A DNA stretch of 64,000 nucleotides from Pararobbsia alpina (GTDB taxonomy: Bacteria > Pseudomonadota > Gammaproteobacteria > Burkholderiales > Burkholderiaceae), in the NCBI RefSeq assembly GCF_902859895.1, contig NZ_CADIKM010000004.1, positions 290,927-354,926 of the forward strand. Direction: 5' to 3'. This document shows positions 45,131 to 54,045 of this stretch, piece by piece (the first letter of the stretch is position 1; every line of letters starts with the position of its first letter). Made by a program: the position numbers and the translations under genes. Under the pieces are notes generated by a model. It was given only the letters and a program-made list of their open reading frames with translations, had not been told where the DNA came from and did not search any database.

Positions 45131-46428
45131 TGGGCACCCTCCACTTGCAGCGCATAGACAAAGCTGAAATCGAGGTCGCGCGCGACGACGATCGTGAACT
45201 CAGCACCCTGGTTCTGCGTGAGCGTCGGGGCAATGTTGATCGTGCTGTCGAGCACGCGAGTGGCCATGTCACTACCGCTCTGTTGCGTGTTCTCGAAGAC
45301 GATCGAGCTGTTGCCGTTGCCGCCACGTGTTGCCAGATAGCCGATCGCGTCCTGCGTGAAGCCGAGCAGCATGGCCGCGCCGATGCGCTCACCCCAGTGA
45401 TTGTCCACATCGCCACCGACACCCATGCGCCCCAGCGCATCCGCGGCAGGCGAATCGATCTCCACGGTCACCCCGTTCGGCGTCTCGATCCGTGCCGCCA
45501 GGATGAACACGCGCTTTTGCCCGGGCGAGAGCGTCGAGCGGTACTCGCTATTGATCTGCGAGCCGCGTTCGATCAGCACCACCCGTCCATCGTCGGAATA
45601 GACATTTTTCGTGACCGTGCAGCTGGACAGCCCCGCTTCGCTCGAGTCAAACGCGGTGTCGCCCGCGCAGTCGATCTTGGCCCCCTGCGCGAGAATGAGG
45701 CTGCGATTGCCCAGGCTGCCCGCGCTCACACGGGGGGGCAGCGTAGGCGTCAACGCTTGTCCAAGCGCGCTGTCGGCCTGGCCTCGTGTCGCTGACAGCG
45801 GGCCCGCGCCTGCGCCCGGCGTTAGGGCGGCTGATGCGCCAGGCGAGCCCGCCGGCCCGTTATCCAGGACACCCACAGGTCTAGCTCCGCTACCCGACAT
45901 GACAAGCGGTGCATCGTAATAACTGCGTTGCGGTGCGGCCCGCGGGCCGCCCACGGGGGACCGGGCTGCAACCACCGCCGGCACTGATGCCGACCGCGCG
46001 TCGGCGGTGCCCACCCCATTCACCGCACCCGCCCCATTCGCCGCGCCCGCCCCCCTTACGGCAAGCGTCCCCGACGCCGGGACAGCCGCGGCAGAAGCCG
46101 GCTCGTCGCCGAAGTTGCGCCCCTGAGTGGGCTCCTCAAGCGCTGCATCCCGACGCGCCTTAGCCGTCGCGTCATGACGCGCGAGAAATCCGTGCACGGT
46201 CCAGATGGCACCGACAACGACGACGACCACAACCGCGAGCGGTGTGAGCCACCAGGCCTTTGGCCGCCCGCTCCGTTGCCCCAGATCTGGCATACCCCGA
46301 TCTGGCACACCCCGATCGGTCGGCGAAGTCGCCGTGCGTCCATCCGACGCGCTGGGACTGCCGGCGCTGCGTCCATTCTCCGGCACCTCATCGGGTTCGA
46401 TGACGTGGCGGGGCGTGTCGTCACTCAT
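45127..46428 (-). CDS. virB10: VirB10 core-complex protein
   Basis: The 433-residue protein spans the envelope. It has a proline-rich cytosolic N-terminus with short repeats (DRGVPDRGMPDLG), one transmembrane helix at about 62-80 (PLAVVVVVVVGAIWTVHGFL), a long Ala/Gly/Pro-rich periplasmic linker, and the C-terminal TrbI/VirB10 beta-barrel domain (SLILAQGAKIDCAGDTAFDS, VLIERGSQINSEYR, GRMGVGGDVDNHWGERIGAA). It connects the inner-membrane complex to the VirB7-VirB9 ring. It overlaps virB9 by 8 bp. Confidence 0.92.
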   Translation of the reverse strand: MSDDTPRHVIEPDEVPENGRSAGSPSASDGRTATSPTDRGVPDRGMPDLGQRSGRPKAWWLTPLAVVVVVVVGAIWTVHGFLARHDATAKARRDAALEEPTQGRNFGDEPASAAAVPASGTLAVRGAGAANGAGAVNGVGTADARSASVPAVVAARSPVGGPRAAPQRSYYDAPLVMSGSGARPVGVLDNGPAGSPGASAALTPGAGAGPLSATRGQADSALGQALTPTLPPRVSAGSLGNRSLILAQGAKIDCAGDTAFDSSEAGLSSCTVTKNVYSDDGRVVLIERGSQINSEYRSTLSPGQKRVFILAARIETPNGVTVEIDSPAADALGRMGVGGDVDNHWGERIGAAMLLGFTQDAIGYLATRGGNGNSSIVFENTQQSGSDMATRVLDSTINIAPTLTQNQGAEFTIVVARDLDFSFVYALQVEGAQ

Positions 46429-47245
46429 GGCCGCTGCTCCGTAGAACGCGCTTCACGCCGCTCACCGTCGTGCCATCGTTCGGCGGCACGCCGTCCATGT
46501 CATAGGCGTCGTTCCACAACCCGACCACTTCATCGCCCAGGCGCAAGACGAAGCGCTGCGCGACCTCATGGACCACCACCAGGTCGCCGTCCATATGCCG
46601 GTCGACCACGCTTTCGGTATCGTCCTCCGCGACCCGGAAGATCGCGGGAATGCGCCGGTTGTTCGGAATGCGGATATAGGTGAAGCGGCCGTCGTCCCAC
46701 GCGGCCGTCGGTGCGATGTCGTCCGAGCGCAGCATCACCTGCATCGAATACTGGGCATTGCGCACGACCGGCGGCTGCGCCAGGCGTTCCTGCACCACCG
46801 CCTGCTGGGCATCGACGCGAGTCTTCGTCTGCACGTCGTCGGGATACGCGAACGTGACGCGATACATCTCCTGCCCGTTGCCCAATCGTGCCTTCAACGG
46901 CAGCACGATCAGATCGAAACTGTAGCTGCGGCGGTCGGTGCGGATCTCAAGGTTCGTGTCATGCGCGGCAAGCTGTGGCTTCAGATAGACGTCGTGATCG
47001 CCTTTGCTCGCAACGACCTGCCAGCCGTCTCTATCACCGGGTGCCACGACGAGAATCTGTTCGTGCGGATCGAGCGCGATGTGCGTGGCGAAGCCACGCT
47101 GCGCATCGATGCGCACAACTTCGTCCTGCCGGTACGGCACCTGCCGCACGCGCGAGTCGCTCGACCCGACAGGGAGATCATAGCCGTGGGCAAGCCGGCA
47201 ACCTAGCGTGAGCGCCAGACCGATCGTCACGAGAACCGGTCTCAT
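46421..47245 (-). CDS. virB9: VirB9 core-complex protein
   Basis: The 274-residue periplasmic protein has an N-terminal signal peptide ending near a hydrophobic LALTLGCRLAHGYD. The CagX/TrbG pattern follows: GFATHIALDPHEQILVVAPGD in the N-terminal domain, and FTYIRIPNNRRIPAIFRV, VVHEVAQRFVLRLGDEVVGLWN in the C-terminal beta-sandwich that binds VirB7. The signal region contains a cysteine but no clear lipobox. It overlaps virB8 by 4 bp. Confidence 0.9.
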   Translation of the reverse strand: MRPVLVTIGLALTLGCRLAHGYDLPVGSSDSRVRQVPYRQDEVVRIDAQRGFATHIALDPHEQILVVAPGDRDGWQVVASKGDHDVYLKPQLAAHDTNLEIRTDRRSYSFDLIVLPLKARLGNGQEMYRVTFAYPDDVQTKTRVDAQQAVVQERLAQPPVVRNAQYSMQVMLRSDDIAPTAAWDDGRFTYIRIPNNRRIPAIFRVAEDDTESVVDRHMDGDLVVVHEVAQRFVLRLGDEVVGLWNDAYDMDGVPPNDGTTVSGVKRVLRSSGHE

Positions 47246-47982
47246 CGGGCCCCTCCCGTCTCAGGGGGCAATGCAATCGACGCCGGCAGCGCAGGTGACC
47301 CAGGTGACGTAGCTGGCGTGTACTCGGGATCCCGGCTGTAGGCTGTCACCTTGAAGCCGAACGGGTTTTCGACCGCCACGCTCTCCCGTGTAAAAACCGG
47401 CGGCCGGTAGGTATAAGCCAGCGTGAGCACGAAGCGCTGCGGCGGCTGCGCGTTGTCCACGCCGCTCTTGCGCGTGGTGCGCTCGATATGCACCACTGCG
47501 CGCCCCGGTTCGTCCGGTGGCAGCGTGGTCGACAGAATCCGCACACCCCGCTCGGTGCCCCGTTCGAGCTGCCTGTCGAGCGCATCCGGGCCGCTATAGA
47601 TCTGCCGGTAGTCACGCGCGACCGCGTCGTCGCTCATGTTGAGCACCCGATCGTAATCCATCTGCAGCAGGCCCCAGTCGTAGCGTTCGCGTGAACGTAC
47701 GTAGTTCTCCACCCAATGCTTGTCCTGGATTTCGCTTGCATGAACGTGCTTGGCGTCGAGCACGTCAATCACCTGCGACTCCCCGGTGAGCCGGTCCACT
47801 TCGATGGGCAGCGGCACGATGCGGTAGAAGGGAACCATCACCGCAAGCGCAGCCGAGCTGAGCACGGCGACGCCCACCGCCGCGTACGCGATATACCACG
47901 CGCGTCGCTCTGAGCGTTGCTGCATGTCAGTGACAGAGGCCTCGATATCGAGCACGCGCCGATAGTCACGACCGACCTTCAT
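47242..47982 (-). CDS. virB8: VirB8 inner-membrane assembly protein
   Basis: The 246-residue bitopic protein has a cytosolic N-terminus, a transmembrane helix at about 30-50 (AYAAVGVAVLSSAALAVMVPFY), then the periplasmic NTF2-like domain with HWVENYVRSRERYDWGLLQ and VHIERTTRKSG. It has the standard family length. It nucleates assembly of the channel and overlaps the neighbouring genes on both sides by 4 bp. Confidence 0.9.
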   Translation of the reverse strand: MKVGRDYRRVLDIEASVTDMQQRSERRAWYIAYAAVGVAVLSSAALAVMVPFYRIVPLPIEVDRLTGESQVIDVLDAKHVHASEIQDKHWVENYVRSRERYDWGLLQMDYDRVLNMSDDAVARDYRQIYSGPDALDRQLERGTERGVRILSTTLPPDEPGRAVVHIERTTRKSGVDNAQPPQRFVLTLAYTYRPPVFTRESVAVENPFGFKVTAYSRDPEYTPATSPGSPALPASIALPPETGGAR

Positions 47983-48203
47983 GATCGGGCTCCGTGCATT
48001 GACGACGCAGGTGATGTAGGAAAGGCCGGCGACGCGAATGGCGCCGGCGACGCCACGGACCCAGCCGGCACAGCCGACACAGGCGTGACGCGATTCACGG
48101 GGACCCGATGCAACCCGTCTGGCTGCACGGGCTTCGCTGGGTTGTCACCGCATGCGCCAACCACCAACGCCAGGAGCATCGCGATCGCAGAAGATTTGCT
48201 CAT
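47979..48203 (-). CDS. virB7: VirB7-like lipoprotein
   Basis: The 74-residue protein starts with a lipoprotein signal whose lipobox is VVGAC (C18). A short PAKPVQPDGLHRVPVNRV stretch follows, and then a low-complexity Pro/Ala/Ser tail. Size, lipidation signal and place between virB5 and virB8 match VirB7, which anchors VirB9 to the outer membrane. The repetitive tail is an addition to the usual 45-60 residues. Confidence 0.75.
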   Translation of the reverse strand: MSKSSAIAMLLALVVGACGDNPAKPVQPDGLHRVPVNRVTPVSAVPAGSVASPAPFASPAFPTSPASSMHGARS

Positions 48204-48934
48204 GGCTGCTCCCCTGGGTCCCCAAACATGACTGGCGTCATCTGATCCTGTAGCCGCGTCGTGTTTGCCGCGCGGCTGAGCACCAGCTCGCTCTGTTGCT
48301 CAGCAATCAGCTTGTCCTCGGTGTCCGCCAGCATCCGGAAGAGCTGCAACTTCGTCATTTCGTTGCCCACCACCGTGCTCTCGGACTGGATACGCGCCTG
48401 CAGCTCAGCGACGCCCTTTGGGTCCTGCGTCACGTCAATCTGCTGCATGAGACTCTGAATCTGATTCAGTTCCTGCAGCTCGCTCTGGTACGCCTGCATC
48501 GCGAACGCCTTATCCTGAAAGGGCTTATTGAGCGCACGCTGGCAGACTTGCTGGTCGACGCCGCCCTGGTCCTGGCAGTTGTAGAGCTCGCTGGCCGAGC
48601 GCAAGGCCTGCGCGTTACCTGTCAGTCCCGCGTAACCGCCGCCTTGGACCGAGGTGTAGACGCCCATCCAGTTCAATGGCAGCGAGTTGGCAAGCACAGG
48701 GTTGCCAAGCAGTTGTCCGAACCCACGTGTGCCGTTCATCGACTGGTAGAGCTGGATTTCCTGCTGCACCTCCTGTTCGAGCTGCGTCACCATCGCGATG
48801 GCCTGTACGACGTTCTGCGCGTCGAACACGGGGATGCCCTGCGCGCGTGCGGTGGGCACGACGAGCGTGCTCATCTGCGTGAGCAGCGCCACGAGCAGCG
48901 TTACATTGCCGCCAAGCCTGTCGAGCTTCGTCAT
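48200..48934 (-). CDS. virB5: VirB5-like minor pilin / conjugal protein
   Basis: The 244-residue protein from ATG 48934 has an AGGGG ribosome-binding site and a signal peptide (LLVALLTQMSTLVVPTARA, cleavage before QGIPVFD). VirB5-type helical features follow: VVQAIAMVTQLEQEVQQEIQ, QSMNGTRGFGQLL, and long Gln/Glu-rich helices. It is predicted to sit at the pilus tip. In this operon it follows virB6 rather than preceding it. The longer open frame to 49135 overlaps virB6 and is rejected. Confidence 0.82.
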   Translation of the reverse strand: MTKLDRLGGNVTLLVALLTQMSTLVVPTARAQGIPVFDAQNVVQAIAMVTQLEQEVQQEIQLYQSMNGTRGFGQLLGNPVLANSLPLNWMGVYTSVQGGGYAGLTGNAQALRSASELYNCQDQGGVDQQVCQRALNKPFQDKAFAMQAYQSELQELNQIQSLMQQIDVTQDPKGVAELQARIQSESTVVGNEMTKLQLFRMLADTEDKLIAEQQSELVLSRAANTTRLQDQMTPVMFGDPGEQP

Positions 48935-48950
48935 GGTGATCCCCTGTAAT

Positions 48951-50135
48951 TCAGTCGCCCCGCTGCCCCAGGTGTTCCCGGGCAGCCCGCAGATAGGCCG
49001 GCACCGCACCGTCCCCCGACGGGCTCCTGCCGGAACCCGAAGGGTTGTGGACCGTTCCGCCGGGCCGCTGTCCGTTATTCCCACCACCCCCACCGCGCCC
49101 GCCGCTCCCGCCGGTAAGCGCACGGCCAAGCGCACTGGCGAGCCTGTGGGAGGTCACACCGGCTGCGAACGCGCCGAAACCGGACAGGGTTGCGCCTCCG
49201 GCGAGCCCGGACGCCACGGCGGGCAGTTGCCAACCCACCATCGCCAGAAAGACACCCGTTACGAAAAGGCCAATTGCTGCCACGTCCGCCGCAGAGCCTT
49301 CCAGCGCGGCGGTGATGCCGGCGACGAGCGACGCAGCATTTGATGTGGGCGATGCACCTGTGACGTGTAGCGGCGCGAGATAGGCGGAAAACGCGCTCAG
49401 CGCCATGCCGAGAAAGGCGGCGACCAGCACCTGAAGCAGCGCGTAGTTGGCGACCTTGGCGGTCCACGCTTCGAAAAACCGTGCGGTCGGACCAAACGCC
49501 GCACAGGTGATGAAAATCGGACCGAGTCCGAGGACCAGGTCGAGCAGCATTCTCGCCATCACCACCTCGAAGGCGAGGACGATCAGAAAGATCGCCCCGC
49601 CCAGCGCCGCAATGAGGCCGCAGGCAAAGTCAGCAATGGCCGCCGCAACCATGCTTAAACCGAGGCCCTCATGCGCGGCCTTGTCGAAATAGGCCTCCAT
49701 CACGAGATCGATCTGCTGGTCGTAACAGTCGAGCGTCTGATAGATGCTGGTCGCGCTCGAAGCTGTCACGCTGGTGCCGTTGACTGCGCCACATCCCGGG
49801 TTGCCAGCGCCGCTCACGGCCGCCGCGTTCTGGATCGTCTGCGCAAGGCCCGCTGTCGCGCCGTTGACCGCAGTGACCACCTGAGCCTGATACACGCCGG
49901 TGCTCAATGCGAACGCAAGCGTGATGGCGAGCTTCAGTGCGCGCCACGCAAACGCGGGGACGGCTTCGTGCGCCTCGCCCCTCACCACGGCCAGTCCGTA
50001 GACCATGATCCAGGTCGTGACCGCGGTCGTCACGACGGGGACCAGCGCGCTCGCGAGCGCCGCCGACACGTTCGTCACGTAGGTCGCCGTTCCGTTTTCC
50101 AGCGTCCCGCCGATCGCCGTGAAGAGGCCGCTCAT
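48951..50135 (-). CDS. virB6: VirB6/TrbL-like polytopic inner-membrane protein
   Basis: The 394-residue protein has about six to eight hydrophobic helices (for example LVPVVTTAVTTWIMVYGLAV, IADFACGLIAALGGAIFLIV, LDLVLGLGPIFITCAAFG). The central loop contains the FEAWTAKVANYALLQVLVAA pattern typical of VirB6. The tail of about 60 residues is Gly/Ser/Pro-rich and probably disordered. It forms part of the inner-membrane channel. It overlaps the virB4 stop by 4 bp. Confidence 0.86.
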   Translation of the reverse strand: MSGLFTAIGGTLENGTATYVTNVSAALASALVPVVTTAVTTWIMVYGLAVVRGEAHEAVPAFAWRALKLAITLAFALSTGVYQAQVVTAVNGATAGLAQTIQNAAAVSGAGNPGCGAVNGTSVTASSATSIYQTLDCYDQQIDLVMEAYFDKAAHEGLGLSMVAAAIADFACGLIAALGGAIFLIVLAFEVVMARMLLDLVLGLGPIFITCAAFGPTARFFEAWTAKVANYALLQVLVAAFLGMALSAFSAYLAPLHVTGASPTSNAASLVAGITAALEGSAADVAAIGLFVTGVFLAMVGWQLPAVASGLAGGATLSGFGAFAAGVTSHRLASALGRALTGGSGGRGGGGGNNGQRPGGTVHNPSGSGRSPSGDGAVPAYLRAAREHLGQRGD

Positions 50136-52639
50136 CGCGTGTTACCCCGTATCTGTTGCCCCATCAGCGGCTGCGCCATCGCTCGCGGCGTCTCTCGCTG
50201 CGCCGCACGCATGCCGGCCTCCATGGCCCGGCGTTGTGCAAGCGCTTCGTGAAACACCGGCAACCAGTCCTCGGGCGCATCGCCCACCTGCGAGCGGATC
50301 GTGTCTAGCAGTTCGACATTGTCCGTTGTGCCCGACAGCACATCGAGCACATCACCGAGACCCGCCAGATCCAGCCGGCCAATTGCCGAGCGGTGGCCCT
50401 GCTTGACGAGAAAGAGCCGGCTGTTCTCGCCCAGATTGCGCACAATGTTGAATTCAGCCTCCGTGAGCTTGAAGCCATGCACGTAGTCGTCGTAGTCCGC
50501 GCGTGGGTTCGGCAGGAAGAAGAAGGTCGCGGTCTGCTCGATGAGCGCACGTGCAATGTCGCTCCTGAGCACATCGGCCGGTGACTGTGTGTCGAAGATG
50601 CCCAGTCCGTTCTGCTTGCGAATTGTCTTTTGCTTGTTGTTCGCGAAATCCATGAAGACCGGATCGCTCAGACGCTTCCAGAATTCCGTCATCACGTAGA
50701 CGAAGCGCCGCCCGGTAATCAGGCTTTCCGTCAGGTGCAGCAAATACATCGTGACCGGCGTGGACACCTCCGCATCGTCCAGCAGCTCGGTGTCATCGAA
50801 TCCGAAGAGACGCGCACGGGTGAAGTCGAGCCCATCGGTGGGGTTGTCAAGCACCCAGCCCAGGCGCGCGCCGGCGCACCATTTTGCGAGTCGCGCGTGC
50901 AGGCTATTTTCGCCCACGTTTGGCAGCAATTGCCGCACCATCGACAGGCGGCGTAACGGTCTTGCCATGCGAGCCACTTCCCGCACCGCACGCGAGATGT
51001 CCAACTCGTCTTTGGCGTCAAGAGGCGCACCGCTGTCGACCAGCTTGCGAACCAGCCGCTCCCAGAAGTCGAGCACCGTTTCGTCCGGCTCGAGCTGAAA
51101 CGGATTGAGGCCTGTGGGCTCGCCGCGCCGGAACACCGTATAGTTCCCGCCCATCGCGCGAATCGCGATCTCGGTGCCGCGGTCCTTGTCGAAGAGCACG
51201 GCCGCAACACCGTACTTCATCGCCATCGCCAGTAGGAAGAGTTCGAGGACCGTTTTGCCCGCACCTGCCTGGCCGATGATCTGCGTATTGGCCAGGGCCT
51301 TCTCGTCGGCGGAATCCTTCTTCTCAGGTGTCGCGTGGAAGTTCAGGTAGAGCGGCTGCCCGCTTGGCGTCTTGACGATCGTGATCGCCTCACCCCATGG
51401 ATTGCCGTCACGCTTGCCCGTCGCGAAGTTGTGCAGGCTCGCGAGCCCGCAAAAGTTGCGCGACGTCAGCTTCGCTTCACGAGTCCGGTAACGCCAATTG
51501 CCGGGCAGTTGCGCAAACCACGCCGCGTCAGACACGAGGTCGATCAGCGCGCTCTGAAACCCCACATCGGCCAGCTGCGTGCGGGCCTTCGCGACGTGCC
51601 TGGCCACCTCCTCGGCCGTATCGCCCAGCACGGCGAGCGAATAGTGGTATTCGCCGAGTACGAAATCGCCGTTGATCAGGTCATTGAGCGCCTGATCCAT
51701 TGACGCCACCTGCGACACCGCCGCGTCCTCGGCGGCGACGAGCTGGTTGCGCTGTCGCTCGAGCGCCTCCCGGGCACTGGGCCGATCAAGAATCGTGAAG
51801 CTCTGCGTCTCGATGTACTCGAAGTCACCATAGAGCAATCCGTTGAGCATTCCGGGCTCAGTGTCCTCTGGGTAGTCCTTCAGATCGAGCAGCGCGGCGT
51901 AACGCGTGGCGCTCGGCATCCGGATCTCGATCGTCTCCGCGGCGAAGAAAAGGCGTGACGTCGGCAACGCCTCCCGAATCCCGCCCGTGGGAGCGGGCAC
52001 CGGCTCCCATACGGCGTTGACGAGATAGCTGAGGAACTCGAGCGCCGACGAATAGGCGCGGGGACGCCGTGTATGCCGGATCGGCTGCGTATAGACGCCG
52101 AGCGCCACAGGCTCGTAGGGCCTCAAGCTCGATTCGAGCTGGGTGGCGAGCTCGGCCATCACCTTCAGCGCGTCGCGCTGGTCGCGGCGAATGTCGTCCA
52201 ATGAGCGCCGCCCCGCCCGGCTGAAAATCCGCCCGAGTCTCGTCCGGTTGGGTCGATAGACGAGCGTCAGATACAGTTCGTTGGCCATCATCCGGTAGCC
52301 GGCGAAGCTCGCGTAGTACCGGCTCGCCAGTTCCTCGCAGAACCGGTTCTCATAACGTGTCGTGAAGCGATCCGACACGCGCCGGCGCAGCCGGTGCGAC
52401 CACAGCGCCACGTGACCGCCGACTAGTCCCCGCACGAGTTGGTTGAACCCCTCGTGCCGCACCAGGATATCGGTGGGGTCCGCCGCCTCGAACGCGATGC
52501 CCGCCATGCGCCAGATGCGCAGATAGTCGCCTTCGCGCGTCTTGATGACGTGATCGCTCACGTGCGTCGAATAGGGGATGAAGTCCGCAAGCGGAACTTC
52601 CCGGTATGCCAGTGCTGCGAGTTTCGACTCGGCGTGCAT
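50132..52639 (-). CDS. virB4: VirB4 ATPase
   Basis: The 835-residue ATPase is the largest motor of the system. The N-terminal half has ADFIPYSTHVSDHVIKTREGDYL and LYGDFEYIETQSFTIL. The ATP site is IGQAGAGKTVLELFLLAM near 455-475, followed by AAVLFDKDRGTEIAIRAMGG, Walker B-region FVYVMTEFWKRLSDP and NGLGIFDTQSPADVL. The length is normal for VirB4/TrbE/CagE. It lies between virB3 (1-bp gap) and virB6. Confidence 0.93.
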   Translation of the reverse strand: MHAESKLAALAYREVPLADFIPYSTHVSDHVIKTREGDYLRIWRMAGIAFEAADPTDILVRHEGFNQLVRGLVGGHVALWSHRLRRRVSDRFTTRYENRFCEELASRYYASFAGYRMMANELYLTLVYRPNRTRLGRIFSRAGRRSLDDIRRDQRDALKVMAELATQLESSLRPYEPVALGVYTQPIRHTRRPRAYSSALEFLSYLVNAVWEPVPAPTGGIREALPTSRLFFAAETIEIRMPSATRYAALLDLKDYPEDTEPGMLNGLLYGDFEYIETQSFTILDRPSAREALERQRNQLVAAEDAAVSQVASMDQALNDLINGDFVLGEYHYSLAVLGDTAEEVARHVAKARTQLADVGFQSALIDLVSDAAWFAQLPGNWRYRTREAKLTSRNFCGLASLHNFATGKRDGNPWGEAITIVKTPSGQPLYLNFHATPEKKDSADEKALANTQIIGQAGAGKTVLELFLLAMAMKYGVAAVLFDKDRGTEIAIRAMGGNYTVFRRGEPTGLNPFQLEPDETVLDFWERLVRKLVDSGAPLDAKDELDISRAVREVARMARPLRRLSMVRQLLPNVGENSLHARLAKWCAGARLGWVLDNPTDGLDFTRARLFGFDDTELLDDAEVSTPVTMYLLHLTESLITGRRFVYVMTEFWKRLSDPVFMDFANNKQKTIRKQNGLGIFDTQSPADVLRSDIARALIEQTATFFFLPNPRADYDDYVHGFKLTEAEFNIVRNLGENSRLFLVKQGHRSAIGRLDLAGLGDVLDVLSGTTDNVELLDTIRSQVGDAPEDWLPVFHEALAQRRAMEAGMRAAQRETPRAMAQPLMGQQIRGNTR

Positions 52640-52640
52640 G

Positions 52641-52961
52641 TCAGGCCCTCCGTTTCAGGCGCACCGGCGCGTAGGCGTGCATGCCCCAGAACCCGCGATT
52701 GCGCTGCCGCAGCGTCATGCGCACACGCAGTGCGCGCTGCGCGAGGCGCTGATCGTCGTGACGCGTCATCGCACGCATCGTGACGAACACCGGAACGATC
52801 AAAAAGAGCATGGTCGCTCCCACCGGCGCACTCGCCAGGAGCGCCCAGATGGCCGGAATCAGCATGCTGCCGCCCACCATCAGAAAGGGCACAAGCGGCA
52901 CGCCCCACAACATCGCGGGTCGCGTACAGCCCTTGAACACTGGATCCTTTAACGCGTTCAT
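52641..52961 (-). CDS. virB3: VirB3 inner-membrane protein
   Basis: The 106-residue protein starts with the typical DPVFKGCTRPAMLWGVPLVPF, has two hydrophobic helices between about 18 and 65, and a C-terminal basic helix (RALRVRMTLRQRNRGFWG). It assists pilus assembly with VirB4. It has standard length and placement. Confidence 0.88.
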   Translation of the reverse strand: MNALKDPVFKGCTRPAMLWGVPLVPFLMVGGSMLIPAIWALLASAPVGATMLFLIVPVFVTMRAMTRHDDQRLAQRALRVRMTLRQRNRGFWGMHAYAPVRLKRRA

Positions 52962-52983
52962 GGTTCGCTTGCCTTTCGTTGGA

Positions 52984-53322
52984 TTACGTTGTTGGGATCA
53001 GCATCGCGGCGATGACCGTCGCACAGCCCACGAAAAGCCCGCCGATGAACACGTTCGCGATGTCGCCGAAACGTGCGTGCTGGAACATCATCTTGAAACC
53101 GGCCCAGATGATCGAGATCGAACAGACCACGCCGCCGACACCGAGCAGCGTCGTCTGGATGGTCGTCAGCAGCGTGTTGACCTGCGAGAGCTGAGCATAG
53201 GCGGGGGAAGCCAAAAAAAGCGCCGCAACGCTGCCAAGCGAGATTCTCGCCACCGGCGCAGTCAGAAGAGGCCGCTTGCGCAGCATTGCTTGAGTCATAT
53301 AAATAAGGAATGCTGTTTTCAT
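52984..53322 (-). CDS. virB2: VirB2-like major pilin
   Basis: The 112-residue precursor has a long signal peptide ending ASPAYA (cleavage after A43) and a mature part with two hydrophobic helices (LTTIQTTLLGVGGVVCSISIIWAG and VFIGGLFVGCATVIAAMLI), as in TrbC/VirB2 pilins. An AGGA motif lies upstream of ATG 53322. A second ATG at residue 13 could also give a functional signal. Confidence 0.88.
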   Translation of the reverse strand: MKTAFLIYMTQAMLRKRPLLTAPVARISLGSVAALFLASPAYAQLSQVNTLLTTIQTTLLGVGGVVCSISIIWAGFKMMFQHARFGDIANVFIGGLFVGCATVIAAMLIPTT

Positions 53323-53385
53323 GAATAGATCCTATGCGCCGATTGACCCACCCGCTGACCCACCCGCTATCGACTCGACCTCACG

Positions 53386-54045
53386 CTAGAACACGACCGC
53401 GCTGTTATCCGGCCTCTCGTCGCGCTCGCCGCGCTGTGGATCGAACAGGTTGGTGCCGGGTTGACCGTGCTCCACCGTCTGTCGAAACGGCTGAGCTGGA
53501 AGACCATCCGAATCCGTCGGTACCACGGGAATGGGCGAGACGCTCGGCGCAATCGCGGGTACGGTGGGCAGGGGTCGTACCGCGACGTTTGCCGTGGCGT
53601 TGTTCACGACCCGCTGCACATAACCCGTGCGGTATCCCGTTACCAGACTGCCACTCGCGTAGCAGGACAGGCCTTGCCTCAACGCGCGCTGCACGTCAGT
53701 CTGACTAGCGCGCGCCAACTGGAAGCAGTTCTGCAGGATGGCACCGCCCGCCGCCAGGTTGCGACAGGGGTCGAACGCGTCCTGCACGTTCAGTCCAAGC
53801 CGTGGCCAGTTCGACCGGTTCACCTGCGCGAGTCCCACGCTGTAGTTCCAGTGCCCGGCGTCGAGTGCTCGAACCGTTGCGATTGCCTCCTCGATACTGG
53901 ACGGCTGATGCAGAAGCCTGCCTCGCACCACACCGATCGCATACGGGTTAAACGCGGACTCGGTACGAACAATCGCCGTCATCGTTGCGGGAGAGACATC
54001 TGGCGCACATTGCTGCGCGAGGGTCATCAGGTCGGGCACAATCAT
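53386..54045 (-). CDS. virB1: VirB1-like lytic transglycosylase
   Basis: The 219-residue protein holds a soluble lytic transglycosylase domain. Catalytic E29 is in IVRTESAFNPYAIG, then NYSVGLAQVNRSNWPRLG and ILQNCFQLAR follow. It opens peptidoglycan for channel assembly. The C-terminal 80 residues are Pro/Val-rich and probably disordered. The start ATG 54045 has a very strong GGAGGTGA ribosome-binding site. No clear signal peptide is seen, although export is expected. It is the first gene of the transfer operon. Confidence 0.88.
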   Translation of the reverse strand: MIVPDLMTLAQQCAPDVSPATMTAIVRTESAFNPYAIGVVRGRLLHQPSSIEEAIATVRALDAGHWNYSVGLAQVNRSNWPRLGLNVQDAFDPCRNLAAGGAILQNCFQLARASQTDVQRALRQGLSCYASGSLVTGYRTGYVQRVVNNATANVAVRPLPTVPAIAPSVSPIPVVPTDSDGLPAQPFRQTVEHGQPGTNLFDPQRGERDERPDNSAVVF

